64,000 nucleotides of DNA, taken from NCBI GenBank assembly GCA_947477745.1, contig CANJUF010000012.1, positions 1 through 64,000 on the forward strand, read 5' to 3'. Made by a program: the position numbers and the translations under genes. Below, one piece after another: positions 54,486-63,533 of the stretch (positions are counted from its first letter, which is position 1; each line of letters begins with the position of its first letter). A model generated the notes under the pieces. The model saw nothing but the letters and a program-made list of their open reading frames with translations, searched no databases and was not told the origin of the DNA. This DNA is from Sphingomonadaceae bacterium. GTDB taxonomy: Bacteria > Pseudomonadota > Alphaproteobacteria > Sphingomonadales > Sphingomonadaceae.

Positions 54486-55730
54486 TCAGGCGCGCTTGAC
54501 CAGCGTCACCTGCGCAACATCGATACCAAGGCCGCGAAACCCGCCTTCGCAGTACATCAGGTAATAGCGCCACAGATCGACGAATTCCCGGTCGAAACCG
54601 GGAGGCAGCCGCTGCTCCGCCACTGCCTGGTCGAACCGCTCGCGCCACTGGCGCAGCGTCTCGGCATAGTCGCTCGCAAAACCTTCACGGTCCTGCCATT
54701 CCAACCCGCGCTCCTCGGCCAGCTTGCGAAAGAGGCGCTCGCTCACCAGCAGCCCGCCGGGAAAGATGTAAGCCTGGATAAAATCGGCGCTGCGGGCGTA
54801 AGCCTCGAACAGGTCTTCGCGCATCGCGATATACTGGATCGCGGCGCGCCCGCCGGGCTTGAGGTTGCGGGCGATGCAATCGAAGAAGGTCGGCCAGTAA
54901 GCGCGGCCAACCGCCTCGACCATTTCGACGCTGACGATCCCGTCGAACTGCCCGCGCGTATCACGGTAATCCTGCTTGCGGAATTCGATGGCCGCATCGC
55001 CGTGCTTTGCCCGCGCGAAGGCAAGCTGCTCGTCGGACAAGCTGATGGCGGTGACCTGCGCGCCTTGGTCGGCGAGGTGACGGGCCAGCGCGCCCCAGCC
55101 GCAGCCGATCTCCAGCACCTCGCGCGCACCGCCTAGCCGGGCGGCAATCGTCTCAAGTTTGCGCCGCTGCGCCTGCTCCAGACTGTCGCCGGGGGCAAAG
55201 CGCGCGCTCGAATAGCACATGGCCGCATCGAGCCAGGCTGCGTAGAAATCGTTGCCGAGATCGTAGTGTGCATGGATGTTGCGCAGCGATCCTGCGCGCG
55301 AGTTGCGCCGCAGGAAATGGAACAGCCGCATCGCCCAGCGCCACGGCCCATGCGCGCGGCCAACGTCGCCCAGCGCGTCGGCGTTCTGCATGAACAGCGC
55401 GAACAGCGGCACCGGGTCAGGGCTTTCCCACTCGCCAGCCTGCCACGCCTGAAACCAGCCGATCGACCCGCCGGTGGCGAGCCGCAACAGCGAGCGGTAG
55501 CTGTTGAGGCGCACAACCGCGTCGAAACCGGCGCTTCGTCCCCCCAACTGGCGCTGCGACCCATCGGGCAGAGTGGCGCGGATCGAACCGGCTGCAACGC
55601 CGAGGTCTATCCGGTCAAGGATCCGAGAAACGCTGCCAGCCAGCAGGCGCGCGAGCCATTGTGGCCCCGCCCCTAAACGCCAGCCGCCCGAAACGAGCTG
55701 CTCCCCTCTCCCGGTTGCACGCGAGCTCAT
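54486..55730 (-). CDS. cfa: Cyclopropane-fatty-acyl-phospholipid synthase
   Basis: Adds a methylene group from SAM across cis double bonds of membrane lipids. The 414 residues have an N-terminal lipid-binding part, HYDLGNDFY, the SAM loop EIGCGWGALARHL, and the C-terminal segment LFRKLAEERGLEW. Length agrees with the family. The ribosome site at 55730 is weak. It starts 59 bp downstream of the phrB stop and could be transcribed with it. Confidence 0.93.
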   Translation of the reverse strand: MSSRATGRGEQLVSGGWRLGAGPQWLARLLAGSVSRILDRIDLGVAAGSIRATLPDGSQRQLGGRSAGFDAVVRLNSYRSLLRLATGGSIGWFQAWQAGEWESPDPVPLFALFMQNADALGDVGRAHGPWRWAMRLFHFLRRNSRAGSLRNIHAHYDLGNDFYAAWLDAAMCYSSARFAPGDSLEQAQRRKLETIAARLGGAREVLEIGCGWGALARHLADQGAQVTAISLSDEQLAFARAKHGDAAIEFRKQDYRDTRGQFDGIVSVEMVEAVGRAYWPTFFDCIARNLKPGGRAAIQYIAMREDLFEAYARSADFIQAYIFPGGLLVSERLFRKLAEERGLEWQDREGFASDYAETLRQWRERFDQAVAEQRLPPGFDREFVDLWRYYLMYCEGGFRGLGIDVAQVTLVKRA

Positions 55731-55789
55731 GCGGGGAATATGTCAAATTGTATCACCTTGGGCAATTCCTCACCGAATCGAGCGTCGGA

Positions 55790-57175
55790 TCAGGTCTTTA
55801 GCTTTGCATAGGCAGCCATGGCACGCTCGCGCGCCTGCTTATGACCGACGATCTTGGCGGGATAACCGGGCGGACGCAGGTTGTCGGGGGGATCGTGAAT
55901 CTGGGCATCGGGCAGGCCGGCAAGTTCGGGCACCCACTGTCTGATATAGCTCGCCGCCTCGAACTTTTCCGATTGCACCAGCGGCGCCATGATCCGGGGG
56001 AACATGTTCGAATCGACGCCGGTTCCAGCGACCCATTGCCAGTTGACCCCGTTGCTCGCGTAATCGGCATCGACCAGCGTATCCCAGAACCAGCGCTCGC
56101 CGTGCCGCCAATCGATCAGCAGGTGCTTGATGAGGAAACTCGCCGCGATCATGCGCACCCGGTTGTGCATCCAGCCGCTGACCCACAGCTGGCGCATCCC
56201 GGCATCGACGATCGGATAGCCGGTCAGGCCCTTTTGCCATGCCGCGAGGTCTTCCGCCGCGTGCTCGTCTCGCTCCGGGTCGCGCCATTCCAGCGCGTCA
56301 AACCGCTCGCGGTAATTGCGGGCGGAATAGTCCGGAAACTGCGCGATCACGTTCTGCGCATAGTCGCGCCAGCCAAGTTCGCCCAGGAACGTTTCGACCG
56401 AGCCGCCCGCATCCGCCACGGCGTGCCACACCGCCGCAGGCGATACCTCGCCGAAATGGAGGTGCGGCGAAAGGCGCGAGGAGCCTTCGATCGAAGGCAA
56501 GTTGCGTTCCTCGTCATACCGCCGCGCATGATCGGCAAATGCGGCAAGCGATTCGCCTGCACCCGCTTCGTCCGGTGTCCATTGATCGCGCAGCCCGCCT
56601 GCCCAGTCGGGCCGGGTGGGTAGCAGGTTCCAGTCCTCTAACCGGTCCGAGGCGGGCCATACATCGGGCGCGGGGATACGATCCGGAGCGGGCATTGGCG
56701 CAGGCGGCGGCATGCGCTTGGCCAGCGCGCGCCAGAACGGCGTGTAGATCCTGAACGGCGTCCCCGATCCGGTCAGCACCGATCCGGGCGGGGCGAGGTA
56801 GTTGCCGTGATGCAGATTGAGGTCGAGCGATTTGGCCACTGCCCGCTCGGCATTGCGCCACCATGGCTCGTAGTGATGAAGCGCATGGACTGTGCGGGCA
56901 CCGGTTTCCGACGCAAGCTGCGCCAGAACCGCGTCGCTGCTGCCGCGCCGCAGGATCAGGCGCGAACCGCGAGAGCGCAGCGCCGCATCGAGGCTTGCAA
57001 GGCTGTGGTGCAGCCACCAGCGCGAGGCGCCGCCCCTCCGGCGATGCCTGGGCGTCTCGTCGTCGAGCACATAGACCGGGATGACTGGCGCGCCGCAGCT
57101 TGAGGCCGCCAGCAGCGCCGCCTGATCGGCCATCCGCAAGTCGCGCCGCAGCCAGACGATTTCAGGTATAGCCAT
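55790..57175 (-). CDS. phrB: Deoxyribodipyrimidine photolyase
   Basis: Blue-light FAD enzyme repairing cyclobutane pyrimidine dimers. The 461 residues contain an antenna domain (WLRRDLRMADQAALLAA), helical FAD domain segments such as WHDAG-like and the signatures NRVRMIAASFLIKHLLIDWRHG and YASNGVNWQWVAGTGVDS. It has the class I CPD photolyase arrangement. Adjacent to cfa on the same strand; divergent from the PAP2 gene. Confidence 0.94.
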   Translation of the reverse strand: MAIPEIVWLRRDLRMADQAALLAASSCGAPVIPVYVLDDETPRHRRRGGASRWWLHHSLASLDAALRSRGSRLILRRGSSDAVLAQLASETGARTVHALHHYEPWWRNAERAVAKSLDLNLHHGNYLAPPGSVLTGSGTPFRIYTPFWRALAKRMPPPAPMPAPDRIPAPDVWPASDRLEDWNLLPTRPDWAGGLRDQWTPDEAGAGESLAAFADHARRYDEERNLPSIEGSSRLSPHLHFGEVSPAAVWHAVADAGGSVETFLGELGWRDYAQNVIAQFPDYSARNYRERFDALEWRDPERDEHAAEDLAAWQKGLTGYPIVDAGMRQLWVSGWMHNRVRMIAASFLIKHLLIDWRHGERWFWDTLVDADYASNGVNWQWVAGTGVDSNMFPRIMAPLVQSEKFEAASYIRQWVPELAGLPDAQIHDPPDNLRPPGYPAKIVGHKQARERAMAAYAKLKT

Positions 57176-57229
57176 CTGCGATCACCCCCTTCGGCTATCG
57201 TGGAACGGATCGGCCCACGCACGGTTCCT

Positions 57230-57964
57230 ATGACGATGCCCCCTCACCAACTGTCCCGCACGCGGGAGCGCTACGCGCAAACCACCGCCAGGGGCAGGTG
57301 CTTTCTGGCGGGCAGCGTTTGCTGGGCGCTGTTCGTGCTGGTCGCTGTCCTGGTCGATACGGGCGCCGCGCAGGAGCTGGACCGTGCCGGGCTCCTTTAC
57401 TGGCGCACTACCGAACTGGGCCCACGGGGGCCAGGATGGCTGCTCGAGGCGGTGCGCGATTTCACTTCGTTGGGAGGCGTGCTGCTGCGCCACCTGATCG
57501 TGCTCGGCGCGGCGGCGAGCCTGCTGTTCCTGAGGCACAAAAGAGAAAGCCTGCTTTTGATCGCCACCGTCTTGAGCGGATGGTGGGTCAACACGGGCCT
57601 CAAGCTGCTGGTCGCACGTCCACGGCCCGAAATCGTCCCGCACCTTGCCGAAGCTGGCGGCATGAGCTTTCCGAGCGGGCACAGCTTCAACGCGGCAGTG
57701 GCCTATACCGCGATAGCCCTGACATTCGGTGCGCTGACGCCGCGTCGGAGTGTCCGCGTGGCGATCATGACCTGTGCGCTGGTGATGACCCTGCTCATTG
57801 CCATGAGCAGGGTTTGGCTTGGCGTCCACTACCCGACCGATTGCGCAGCCGGGTGGCTGGGCGGGACAGGGTGGGCGCTGCTGTCAGCCACGCTGTTCGC
57901 CCCGCCGGATGGCGAGCCTGTGAGCCTTCCGCCGCAACCGGCGAAAGGTTCTTCCGGCCCCTAG
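57230..57964 (+). CDS. PAP2-family membrane phosphatase
   Basis: A 244-residue membrane protein with about five spans and the three PAP2 motifs: KLLVARPRP (KxxxxxxRP), PSGHSFN and SRVWLGVHYPTD. It probably dephosphorylates an isoprenoid or lipid phosphate such as undecaprenyl diphosphate. The start is uncertain (ATG 57230 or 57236, GTG 57200 upstream). It overlaps the korB stop by 4 nt on the opposite strand. Confidence 0.88.
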   Translation: MTMPPHQLSRTRERYAQTTARGRCFLAGSVCWALFVLVAVLVDTGAAQELDRAGLLYWRTTELGPRGPGWLLEAVRDFTSLGGVLLRHLIVLGAAASLLFLRHKRESLLLIATVLSGWWVNTGLKLLVARPRPEIVPHLAEAGGMSFPSGHSFNAAVAYTAIALTFGALTPRRSVRVAIMTCALVMTLLIAMSRVWLGVHYPTDCAAGWLGGTGWALLSATLFAPPDGEPVSLPPQPAKGSSGP

Positions 57965-58989
57965 CCCTCGACCGTCCAGGTCTGGCCCTTGGCAAGCAGC
58001 TTGCCGAGATCGGCCACGCGGCCCGCGCTCGATTTTTCGCGTTCGGCAACCACGTCGGAATCGAACGTCGGCTTGGGATCGTCGTAGATGACGCCCAGCG
58101 CCATCGGAAACTCGCGGAATTTCGGCGCGACGCGCAGGTCGACAAGCATGTAGGCGACCGCACGGTTAGTGACGTCGTGAACGATGACGCCAGCCGACTG
58201 CCAATCGCCATCAACCACATCGACAACCTTGAGCGCGAGGTTCGCGACGTCGAGCGCGATGCCCTTGGTGCCGCCTGCAAACAGCATCGGCGCGCCGTTT
58301 TCGAGCCACAGCTGCTGGTCCTCGACGCCCTTGGCGGCGGCGAAGTCGTCGAAGATGTCCTTGTTGTAGACGATGCAGTTCTGGAAGATCTCGATGAAGG
58401 CAGCGCCGCGGTGAGCGTGGGCGGCCTTGAGCACGTCGGGCAGGTTCTTCGACACGTCGAAGCCGCGCGCCACGAACCGCGCGCCCGAACCCAGCGCGAA
58501 AGCGCAGGGGCTGGCGGGCCGGTCCACCGAGCCAAGCGGCGAGCTGGGCGAATTGGTGCCCTGGCGGCTGGTCGGCGAGTACTGGCCCTTGGTCAGGCCG
58601 TAGATCTCGTTGTTGAACAGCAGGATCTGGCAATCGAGGTTACGGCGCAGAATGTGCATCGTGTGATTGCCGCCAATCGACATGCCGTCACCGTCACCGG
58701 TCACCAGCCAGACGTCGAGCTCGGGATTGGCGAGCTTGATGCCGGTGGCGAAAGCAGGCGCGCGGCCATGGATCGTGTGGAAGCCGTAGCTCTCGACATA
58801 GTAGGGAAAACGGCTCGAGCAGCCGATACCCGAGACGAACACGGTCTTCGAAGGGTCCGCGCCAAGCTGCGGCAAGGTGCGCTGCACCGCCTTGAGGATC
58901 GCGTAATCGCCGCAGCCGGGACACCAGCGCACTTCCTGGTCGGTTTCCCAGTCCTTGAGCGTGGTCTCGATCTTGGTCATCTCGTTCAT
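57961..58989 (-). CDS. korB: 2-oxoacid:ferredoxin oxidoreductase beta subunit
   Basis: Thiamine-diphosphate subunit of a 2-oxoglutarate-type oxidoreductase. The 342 residues include CPGCGDYAILKA and the ThDP motif GDGDGMSIGGNHTMH. With KorA it would oxidise 2-oxoglutarate (or another oxoacid) to acyl-CoA, passing electrons to ferredoxin. The ATG at 58989 overlaps the korA stop (ATGA). Confidence 0.92.
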   Translation of the reverse strand: MNEMTKIETTLKDWETDQEVRWCPGCGDYAILKAVQRTLPQLGADPSKTVFVSGIGCSSRFPYYVESYGFHTIHGRAPAFATGIKLANPELDVWLVTGDGDGMSIGGNHTMHILRRNLDCQILLFNNEIYGLTKGQYSPTSRQGTNSPSSPLGSVDRPASPCAFALGSGARFVARGFDVSKNLPDVLKAAHAHRGAAFIEIFQNCIVYNKDIFDDFAAAKGVEDQQLWLENGAPMLFAGGTKGIALDVANLALKVVDVVDGDWQSAGVIVHDVTNRAVAYMLVDLRVAPKFREFPMALGVIYDDPKPTFDSDVVAEREKSSAGRVADLGKLLAKGQTWTVEG

Positions 58990-60944
58990 TTGTTTTCAGC
59001 CTCCGGGCTGGGCAGCTGGGTGTCGTTGACGGGAATTTCGCCTCCCTCGTTGCCGGGGACGCCGTCAAAATAGGCGGCGATCGCCTCTTCGAGCTCTGCG
59101 ATGGCGAAGGGCTGGCCGGACACCTTGTTGAGCGGCTTGGCGTCGATCAGGAACTGGTCGCGCAGCACGGTCTTGAACTGGCCGGTATTCATTTCGGGCA
59201 CCAGCACGTTGTCATAGCCGCGCAGCAGCTGGCCGAGGTTGCTCGGAAGCGGCCAGACATGGCGGACGTGGACGTGGCTGACGTCGTAGCCCTTCTTGCG
59301 CGCGCGGCGCACGGCCTGATGTATCGGCCCGTAAGTCGATCCCCAGCCGACCAGGACCAGCTTGCCGGTCTCGGTGCCAAGGCTGACGTCCTGTTCGGGA
59401 ATGGCCTTCGCGACGCCGTCGATCTTGCCCTTGCGCGCGTCGGTCTGCGCCTGGTGCGTGTCGGGCGAATAGTCGAGATTGCCGGTGTCGATTGCCTTCT
59501 CGATGCCGCCGATGCGGTGCATCAGGTCCTTCGTGCCCGGCTTGATCCACGGGCGCACGCCGCGCGCATCGCGCTTGTAAGGCAGCAGCGTGTCGTCGGG
59601 GCCGTTCTTGTCTTCGAGGAACGAAACCGGGAACGGCTCGAACGAAGCCGGATCGGGCACCTTCCACGGTTCGGCGGCATTGGCGATATAACCATCGGTG
59701 AGCAGGATCACCGGGGTCATGAACTGGACCGCGATGCGGCAGGCCTCGATCGCGCAGTAGAAGGAATCCGACGGGCTGCGCGCCGCGATCACCGGCATCG
59801 GCGTATCGCCGTTGCGGCCATAGACCGCCTGATAAAGGTCCGACTGCTCGGTCTTGGTGGGAAGCCCGGTCGACGGGCCGCCGCGCTGCGAATTGACGAT
59901 GACAAGCGGCAGCTCGGTCATCGCGGCTAGGCCCATCGCCTCACCCTTGAGGGCAATGCCGGGGCCGGAAGACGACGTCACGCCAAGCTGGCCGGCGTAG
60001 GACGCGCCGATCGCGGCGCAGATCGCGGCGATCTCGTCCTCGGCCTGGAAGGTGGTGACGCCGAATTCCTTCACCTTGACCAGGTTGTGCAGGATCGCCG
60101 AAGCGGGCGTGATCGGATAGCCGCCGAAGAACATCTTCAGGCCGGCAAGCTGCGCGCCCGCGACGAGGCCAAGGCTGATCGCCTCGGCGCCGGTGACGGT
60201 GCGGTAAAGCCCCGGCTTGGCCGGAACGGGATCGACATGGACGCGGTGCAGCGGCCCGGAAATCTCGGCAGTTTCGCCATAAGCGTGCCCGGCATTGAGC
60301 GCGGCGATATTGGCGCCGGCAATCTCGGGCTTCTTGGCGAACTTGGCGTTGATGCCGTCAATGATCGGCTGGCGATCACGGTCGAACATCCACAGCGCGA
60401 GGCCCAGCGTCCACATGTTCTTGCAGCGCAGCGCTTCCTTGTTGCCAAGGCCGAACGGCTTGACCGATTCGATCGTCAGCGCGCTGATGTCGAAGGCGAG
60501 CACGTCCCACTTGGCGAGGCTGCCGTCCTCGAGCGGATTGGCCGCATACTTCGCCTTTTCGAGGTTGCGCTTGTTGAACTCGCCGGTGTCGGCGATGATC
60601 AGCCCGCCGGTCTTGAGCGCGCCAAGATTGGTCTTGAGCGCCGCCGGGTTCATCGCAACGAGCACGTCTGGCGCGTCACCGGCCGTGGTGATCTCGCTCG
60701 CACCGAAATTGATCTGGAACGCGGACACGCCGAACAGCGTGCCTTGAGGCGCGCGGATCTCCGCCGGAAAATCCGGGAAGGTGGCGAGATCGTTGCCTGC
60801 AAGCGCGGTGGACAGCGTGAACTGCCCGCCCGTAAGCTGCATGCCATCGCCTGAATCGCCGGCAAAACGCACGACGACCGCTTCGGGAGAATCTTCGCCC
60901 TGATGTGCTTCTGCGGTTGCCCGCTCGGCAGAAACTGTTGCCAT
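58986..60944 (-). CDS. korA: 2-oxoacid:ferredoxin oxidoreductase gamma-alpha fusion subunit
   Basis: A 652-residue fusion: an N-terminal gamma domain (VVVRFAGDSGDGMQLTGGQF, about 25-200) and the alpha domain (FFGGYPITPASAILHNL, SGPGIALKGEAMGLA). The two-subunit layout is found in aerobic alphaproteobacteria with oxygen-tolerant KorAB. Which oxoacid is used is not certain, as Kor and branched-chain enzymes are alike. The ATG at 60944 has a good AGAGGATAAT site. Confidence 0.92.
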   Translation of the reverse strand: MATVSAERATAEAHQGEDSPEAVVVRFAGDSGDGMQLTGGQFTLSTALAGNDLATFPDFPAEIRAPQGTLFGVSAFQINFGASEITTAGDAPDVLVAMNPAALKTNLGALKTGGLIIADTGEFNKRNLEKAKYAANPLEDGSLAKWDVLAFDISALTIESVKPFGLGNKEALRCKNMWTLGLALWMFDRDRQPIIDGINAKFAKKPEIAGANIAALNAGHAYGETAEISGPLHRVHVDPVPAKPGLYRTVTGAEAISLGLVAGAQLAGLKMFFGGYPITPASAILHNLVKVKEFGVTTFQAEDEIAAICAAIGASYAGQLGVTSSSGPGIALKGEAMGLAAMTELPLVIVNSQRGGPSTGLPTKTEQSDLYQAVYGRNGDTPMPVIAARSPSDSFYCAIEACRIAVQFMTPVILLTDGYIANAAEPWKVPDPASFEPFPVSFLEDKNGPDDTLLPYKRDARGVRPWIKPGTKDLMHRIGGIEKAIDTGNLDYSPDTHQAQTDARKGKIDGVAKAIPEQDVSLGTETGKLVLVGWGSTYGPIHQAVRRARKKGYDVSHVHVRHVWPLPSNLGQLLRGYDNVLVPEMNTGQFKTVLRDQFLIDAKPLNKVSGQPFAIAELEEAIAAYFDGVPGNEGGEIPVNDTQLPSPEAENK

Positions 60945-61174
60945 TATTATCCTCTAAGCATCTTCGCTTAACGACTTCCCGATCGCCCTAGTCCAATCGT
61001 TTTGGCAGGCAATTCAGAAAAACTCTCCCGGTTGAAACCGTATCGATCCGCAAAACGCCCATGCGGGCCACTAGTCAAGCCCCGTTGCGATGCACTAACC
61101 TGATGGCAAGCCACCGGGAAGCGCCCGAAAACCGTGCTTTCGGGATATATGCCGCGCTATGAACAGGCAATGAC

Positions 61175-61657
61175 ATGAACGATTTTACACACCTTCCCTA
61201 TCGTCCCTGCGTCGGCGTCATGCTGGTCAGCACCTCCGGGCAGGCCTTCGTGGGCAGGCGGATCGACAACAAGGAGGGCGACTGGTGGCAGATGCCGCAG
61301 GGCGGGATCGACCCGGGCGAGGAATTGCGCACGGCAGCTCTGCGCGAACTGCATGAGGAGACCGGCATCGCGGGCCAGCACGCGCAAATCATTGCGCAGA
61401 GCTGCGAGGAACATTTCTATGATCTCCCCGAGGAGCTTCAGGGCAAACTGTGGAAGGGGCGATATCGCGGCCAGCGCCAGAGCTGGTTCCTCGCCCGTTT
61501 TACCGGCAGCGACGCCGACGTGCGGCTCGACGCTCACGATCCGCCTGAATTCTGCGATTGGCAGTGGGTCGAGCCCGAACGCCTGCCGGAACTGATCGTG
61601 CCGTTCAAGAAGCCGGTTTACCGCGCGGTGCTGGATGAGTTCCGCGCGCTGATCTGA
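61175..61657 (+). CDS. rppH: RNA pyrophosphohydrolase
   Basis: Nudix hydrolase that removes pyrophosphate from 5' ends of mRNA, starting decay. The 160 residues begin with the RppH N-terminal form LPYRPCVGVMLVS; the Nudix box spans about 43-65 (GGIDPGEE followed by RELHEETGI). W/F-rich conserved segments (KGQ-like RYRGQRQSWF) also fit. A 7-bp hairpin (CCCGAAA/TTTCGGG, 61124-61144) lies 30 bp upstream. Confidence 0.9.
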   Translation: MNDFTHLPYRPCVGVMLVSTSGQAFVGRRIDNKEGDWWQMPQGGIDPGEELRTAALRELHEETGIAGQHAQIIAQSCEEHFYDLPEELQGKLWKGRYRGQRQSWFLARFTGSDADVRLDAHDPPEFCDWQWVEPERLPELIVPFKKPVYRAVLDEFRALI

Positions 61658-61660
61658 AAA

Positions 61661-62167
61661 TCAGTTCTCGGAAACAATCGGATTGGGCTTGACCGCCTCG
61701 GCGTGGACCATGCGCCGCGCGGGCTCCTTGTCGAGCAAGGTGGACAGCACGCGGGTCGCCTCGCAATCGCTGCCGCAAAGGCTCTCAAGCTGGGCAAGAT
61801 TGCGCCGCGCCTTGACCAGCGCGCCCTTTTCGGCAAGCGCAGCGCCCTCGCCCGAAATCGCCTTGACGTTGCGCGGATCGGTGACGAGCGCCGCACGGTA
61901 GAAATGCAGCGCCTTGCCCTGCATGCCTTGTGCCCGCGTCGCCTCTGCCAGGCTGACCAGCACTTGCGAATTGCCGGGCTGCACCACAAGGGCAGCTTCG
62001 TAGGCATCGATCGCGCCGTTCGCATCGCCCGCCGAAAGACGCGCGTTGCCTTGCTCAACCAGCAATGCAGCCCGCGGCGACAACGCCTCGCCGCTGTCGG
62101 ACCAGGCGATGCTGGACGTAACGCCGGCGAGCAGGGAAAGAGCAAGTGCAGCGGGAGTGAAACGCAT
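61661..62167 (-). CDS. Exported TPR-repeat protein
   Basis: A 168-residue protein with a signal peptide (about 1-23) and at least three tetratricopeptide-like repeats (LLVEQGNARLSAGDANGAIDAYEAA and following). Two Cys (CGSDC) near the end. Such proteins act as scaffolds in the periplasm. The ATG at 62167 is preceded by AAGGAA. It lies 46 bp after the rsmB-like gene, likely one transcript. Confidence 0.82.
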   Translation of the reverse strand: MRFTPAALALSLLAGVTSSIAWSDSGEALSPRAALLVEQGNARLSAGDANGAIDAYEAALVVQPGNSQVLVSLAEATRAQGMQGKALHFYRAALVTDPRNVKAISGEGAALAEKGALVKARRNLAQLESLCGSDCEATRVLSTLLDKEPARRMVHAEAVKPNPIVSEN

Positions 62168-62213
62168 CAGGTATTCCTTGGCCTGGTGAGGTAACCGGAT
62201 CATGCCCCAAACC

Positions 62214-63392
62214 CTAACATATCCGCAACAGGCGCGCGATGAAAAACCCGTCCGTCCCATCGCGAAACGGGGATAACCGCAAACCTTGCCCGCGCGAAAC
62301 GCCCGCGCCGAGATCCAGCGGGTCCGCGCTCCAACCCTCGTCCCGGGTGAGGAAGGCGCTGGCCTGATCGGCGCCTTCTTCGTCAAGCAGCGAGCAGGTG
62401 ACATAAATCAGCGCGCCGCCCGGCCTGACCAGTCCTGCCGCCACGTCGAGCAATCTCGATTGCAGAGCGGTGACTCCCTCCAGCCACTGCGGCGAGAGCC
62501 GCCAGCGCGCTTCGGGGTTGCGCCGCCAGGTGCCGGTCCCCGAGCAGGGCGCATCGACAAGCACCGCATTGGCCCTTCCCTGCCAATCGGACAGAGCGGA
62601 AGCCTCGCGGCCCGGATCGAGCAGCCGCGTCTCGATAATGTCGCCCGCTCCGGCCCGCAGGGCGCGCGGGCCAAGCCGCGAAAGGCGCGTGCGATCGGTA
62701 TCGCAGGCGATCACCGTGCCCAAGAGGCCAACTAGCGCGGCGAGCGCCAGCGATTTGCCCCCTGCCCCGGCGCACAGGTCGATGACCGCTTCGCCTTCGC
62801 GCGCACTGACAGCCGCGCAGGCAAGCTGGGATCCGGCGTCCTGCACTTCGATCGCCCCCGAAAGATAGGCCTCGCTGTCTTCAATCCGCGTGCCGTGCGG
62901 ATAGCGGAGCGCCCCGGCAATGCCGATCGGGGTGCCGCCTTCGGGCAGGTTCACTACATCGCCCTTGAGCGTGTTGAGCCGCACGTCGAGCGGCGCGCGC
63001 TCAAGCAATGCCGCCGCTTCCTCGCCGGTAACGCCGCTTGCCGCCAGCCGCTGCTCGAGCCACTGCGGTGCGACGCCTCCAGTAGCGACAGCCTCGCCGG
63101 GTTTGATCGCTTGGGGACCATAGGGCGATGCATCGAACAACGCCGTCAGCGCGGCATCGTCCGCTGCCAGCCGCAGCATCGCCGCGCGCCCGCTGGCGGG
63201 AAGTTCGCCGCAGGCCCGGATCGCGCGGTAAACCAGATCGCGCACTGCGCGCCGATCCTTCGATCCGGCAAAGCGGCGAGTGCGGAACCAGTCCGAAACG
63301 ACGCGGTCGGCAGGAGCACCGTTACCGCGCGCCGCAGCGATGACGAGGTCGAGGATATCGATCGCGGCCTGGACCCGCGCGGCGGGGGTCAA
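62214..63392 (-). CDS. RsmB/NOP-family RNA (C5-cytosine) methyltransferase
   Basis: A 392-residue SAM enzyme with motif IV VLVDAPCSGTGTWRRNPEARW and motif VI VTCSLLDEEG; an N-terminal NusB-like helical region covers about 1-130. It likely makes m5C in 16S rRNA (rsmB-like). The frame is open to GTG 63449, but those codons come from repeat copy C; TTG at 63392 after GGGGAGCAA is preferred. It follows repeats C/D and the guaB end. Confidence 0.87.
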   Translation of the reverse strand: MTPAARVQAAIDILDLVIAAARGNGAPADRVVSDWFRTRRFAGSKDRRAVRDLVYRAIRACGELPASGRAAMLRLAADDAALTALFDASPYGPQAIKPGEAVATGGVAPQWLEQRLAASGVTGEEAAALLERAPLDVRLNTLKGDVVNLPEGGTPIGIAGALRYPHGTRIEDSEAYLSGAIEVQDAGSQLACAAVSAREGEAVIDLCAGAGGKSLALAALVGLLGTVIACDTDRTRLSRLGPRALRAGAGDIIETRLLDPGREASALSDWQGRANAVLVDAPCSGTGTWRRNPEARWRLSPQWLEGVTALQSRLLDVAAGLVRPGGALIYVTCSLLDEEGADQASAFLTRDEGWSADPLDLGAGVSRGQGLRLSPFRDGTDGFFIARLLRIC

Positions 63393-63394
63393 TT

Positions 63395-63431
63395 GCTCCC
63401 CTCCCGCTTGCGGGAGGGGTTGGGGGTGGGC
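63395..63431 (+). repeat. Three-stem intergenic repeat, copy C (3' half)
   Basis: Contains hairpin 2 (CCCCTCCCGC-TT-GCGGGAGGGG) and the 3' outer arm GGGGGTGGGC but lacks the 5' arm and hairpin 1. Its G-rich complement supplies the apparent ribosome site of the rsmB-like gene on the minus strand. Confidence 0.8.
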
Positions 63432-63443
63432 ATGAGCCGCTCG

Positions 63444-63514
63444 GCCCACCCCGCTGCGACTAGCGACCGCGATGCGCTCGCAAGTCTCGCTGCCCCTCCC
63501 GCATGCGGGAGGGG
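63444..63514 (+). repeat. Three-stem intergenic repeat, copy D (5' part)
   Basis: Contains the 5' outer arm GCCCACCCCG, spacer CTGCGACTA, hairpin 1 GCGAcCGC-GAT-GCGcTCGC (63463-63481) and hairpin 2 CCCCTCCCGC-AT-GCGGGAGGGG; the 3' arm is missing. Copies C and D together make an inverted pair of outer arms 12 nt apart, as if one element was split and re-paired. Confidence 0.8.
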
Positions 63515-63533
63515 ATATTCCGTTCCCAAGAGC

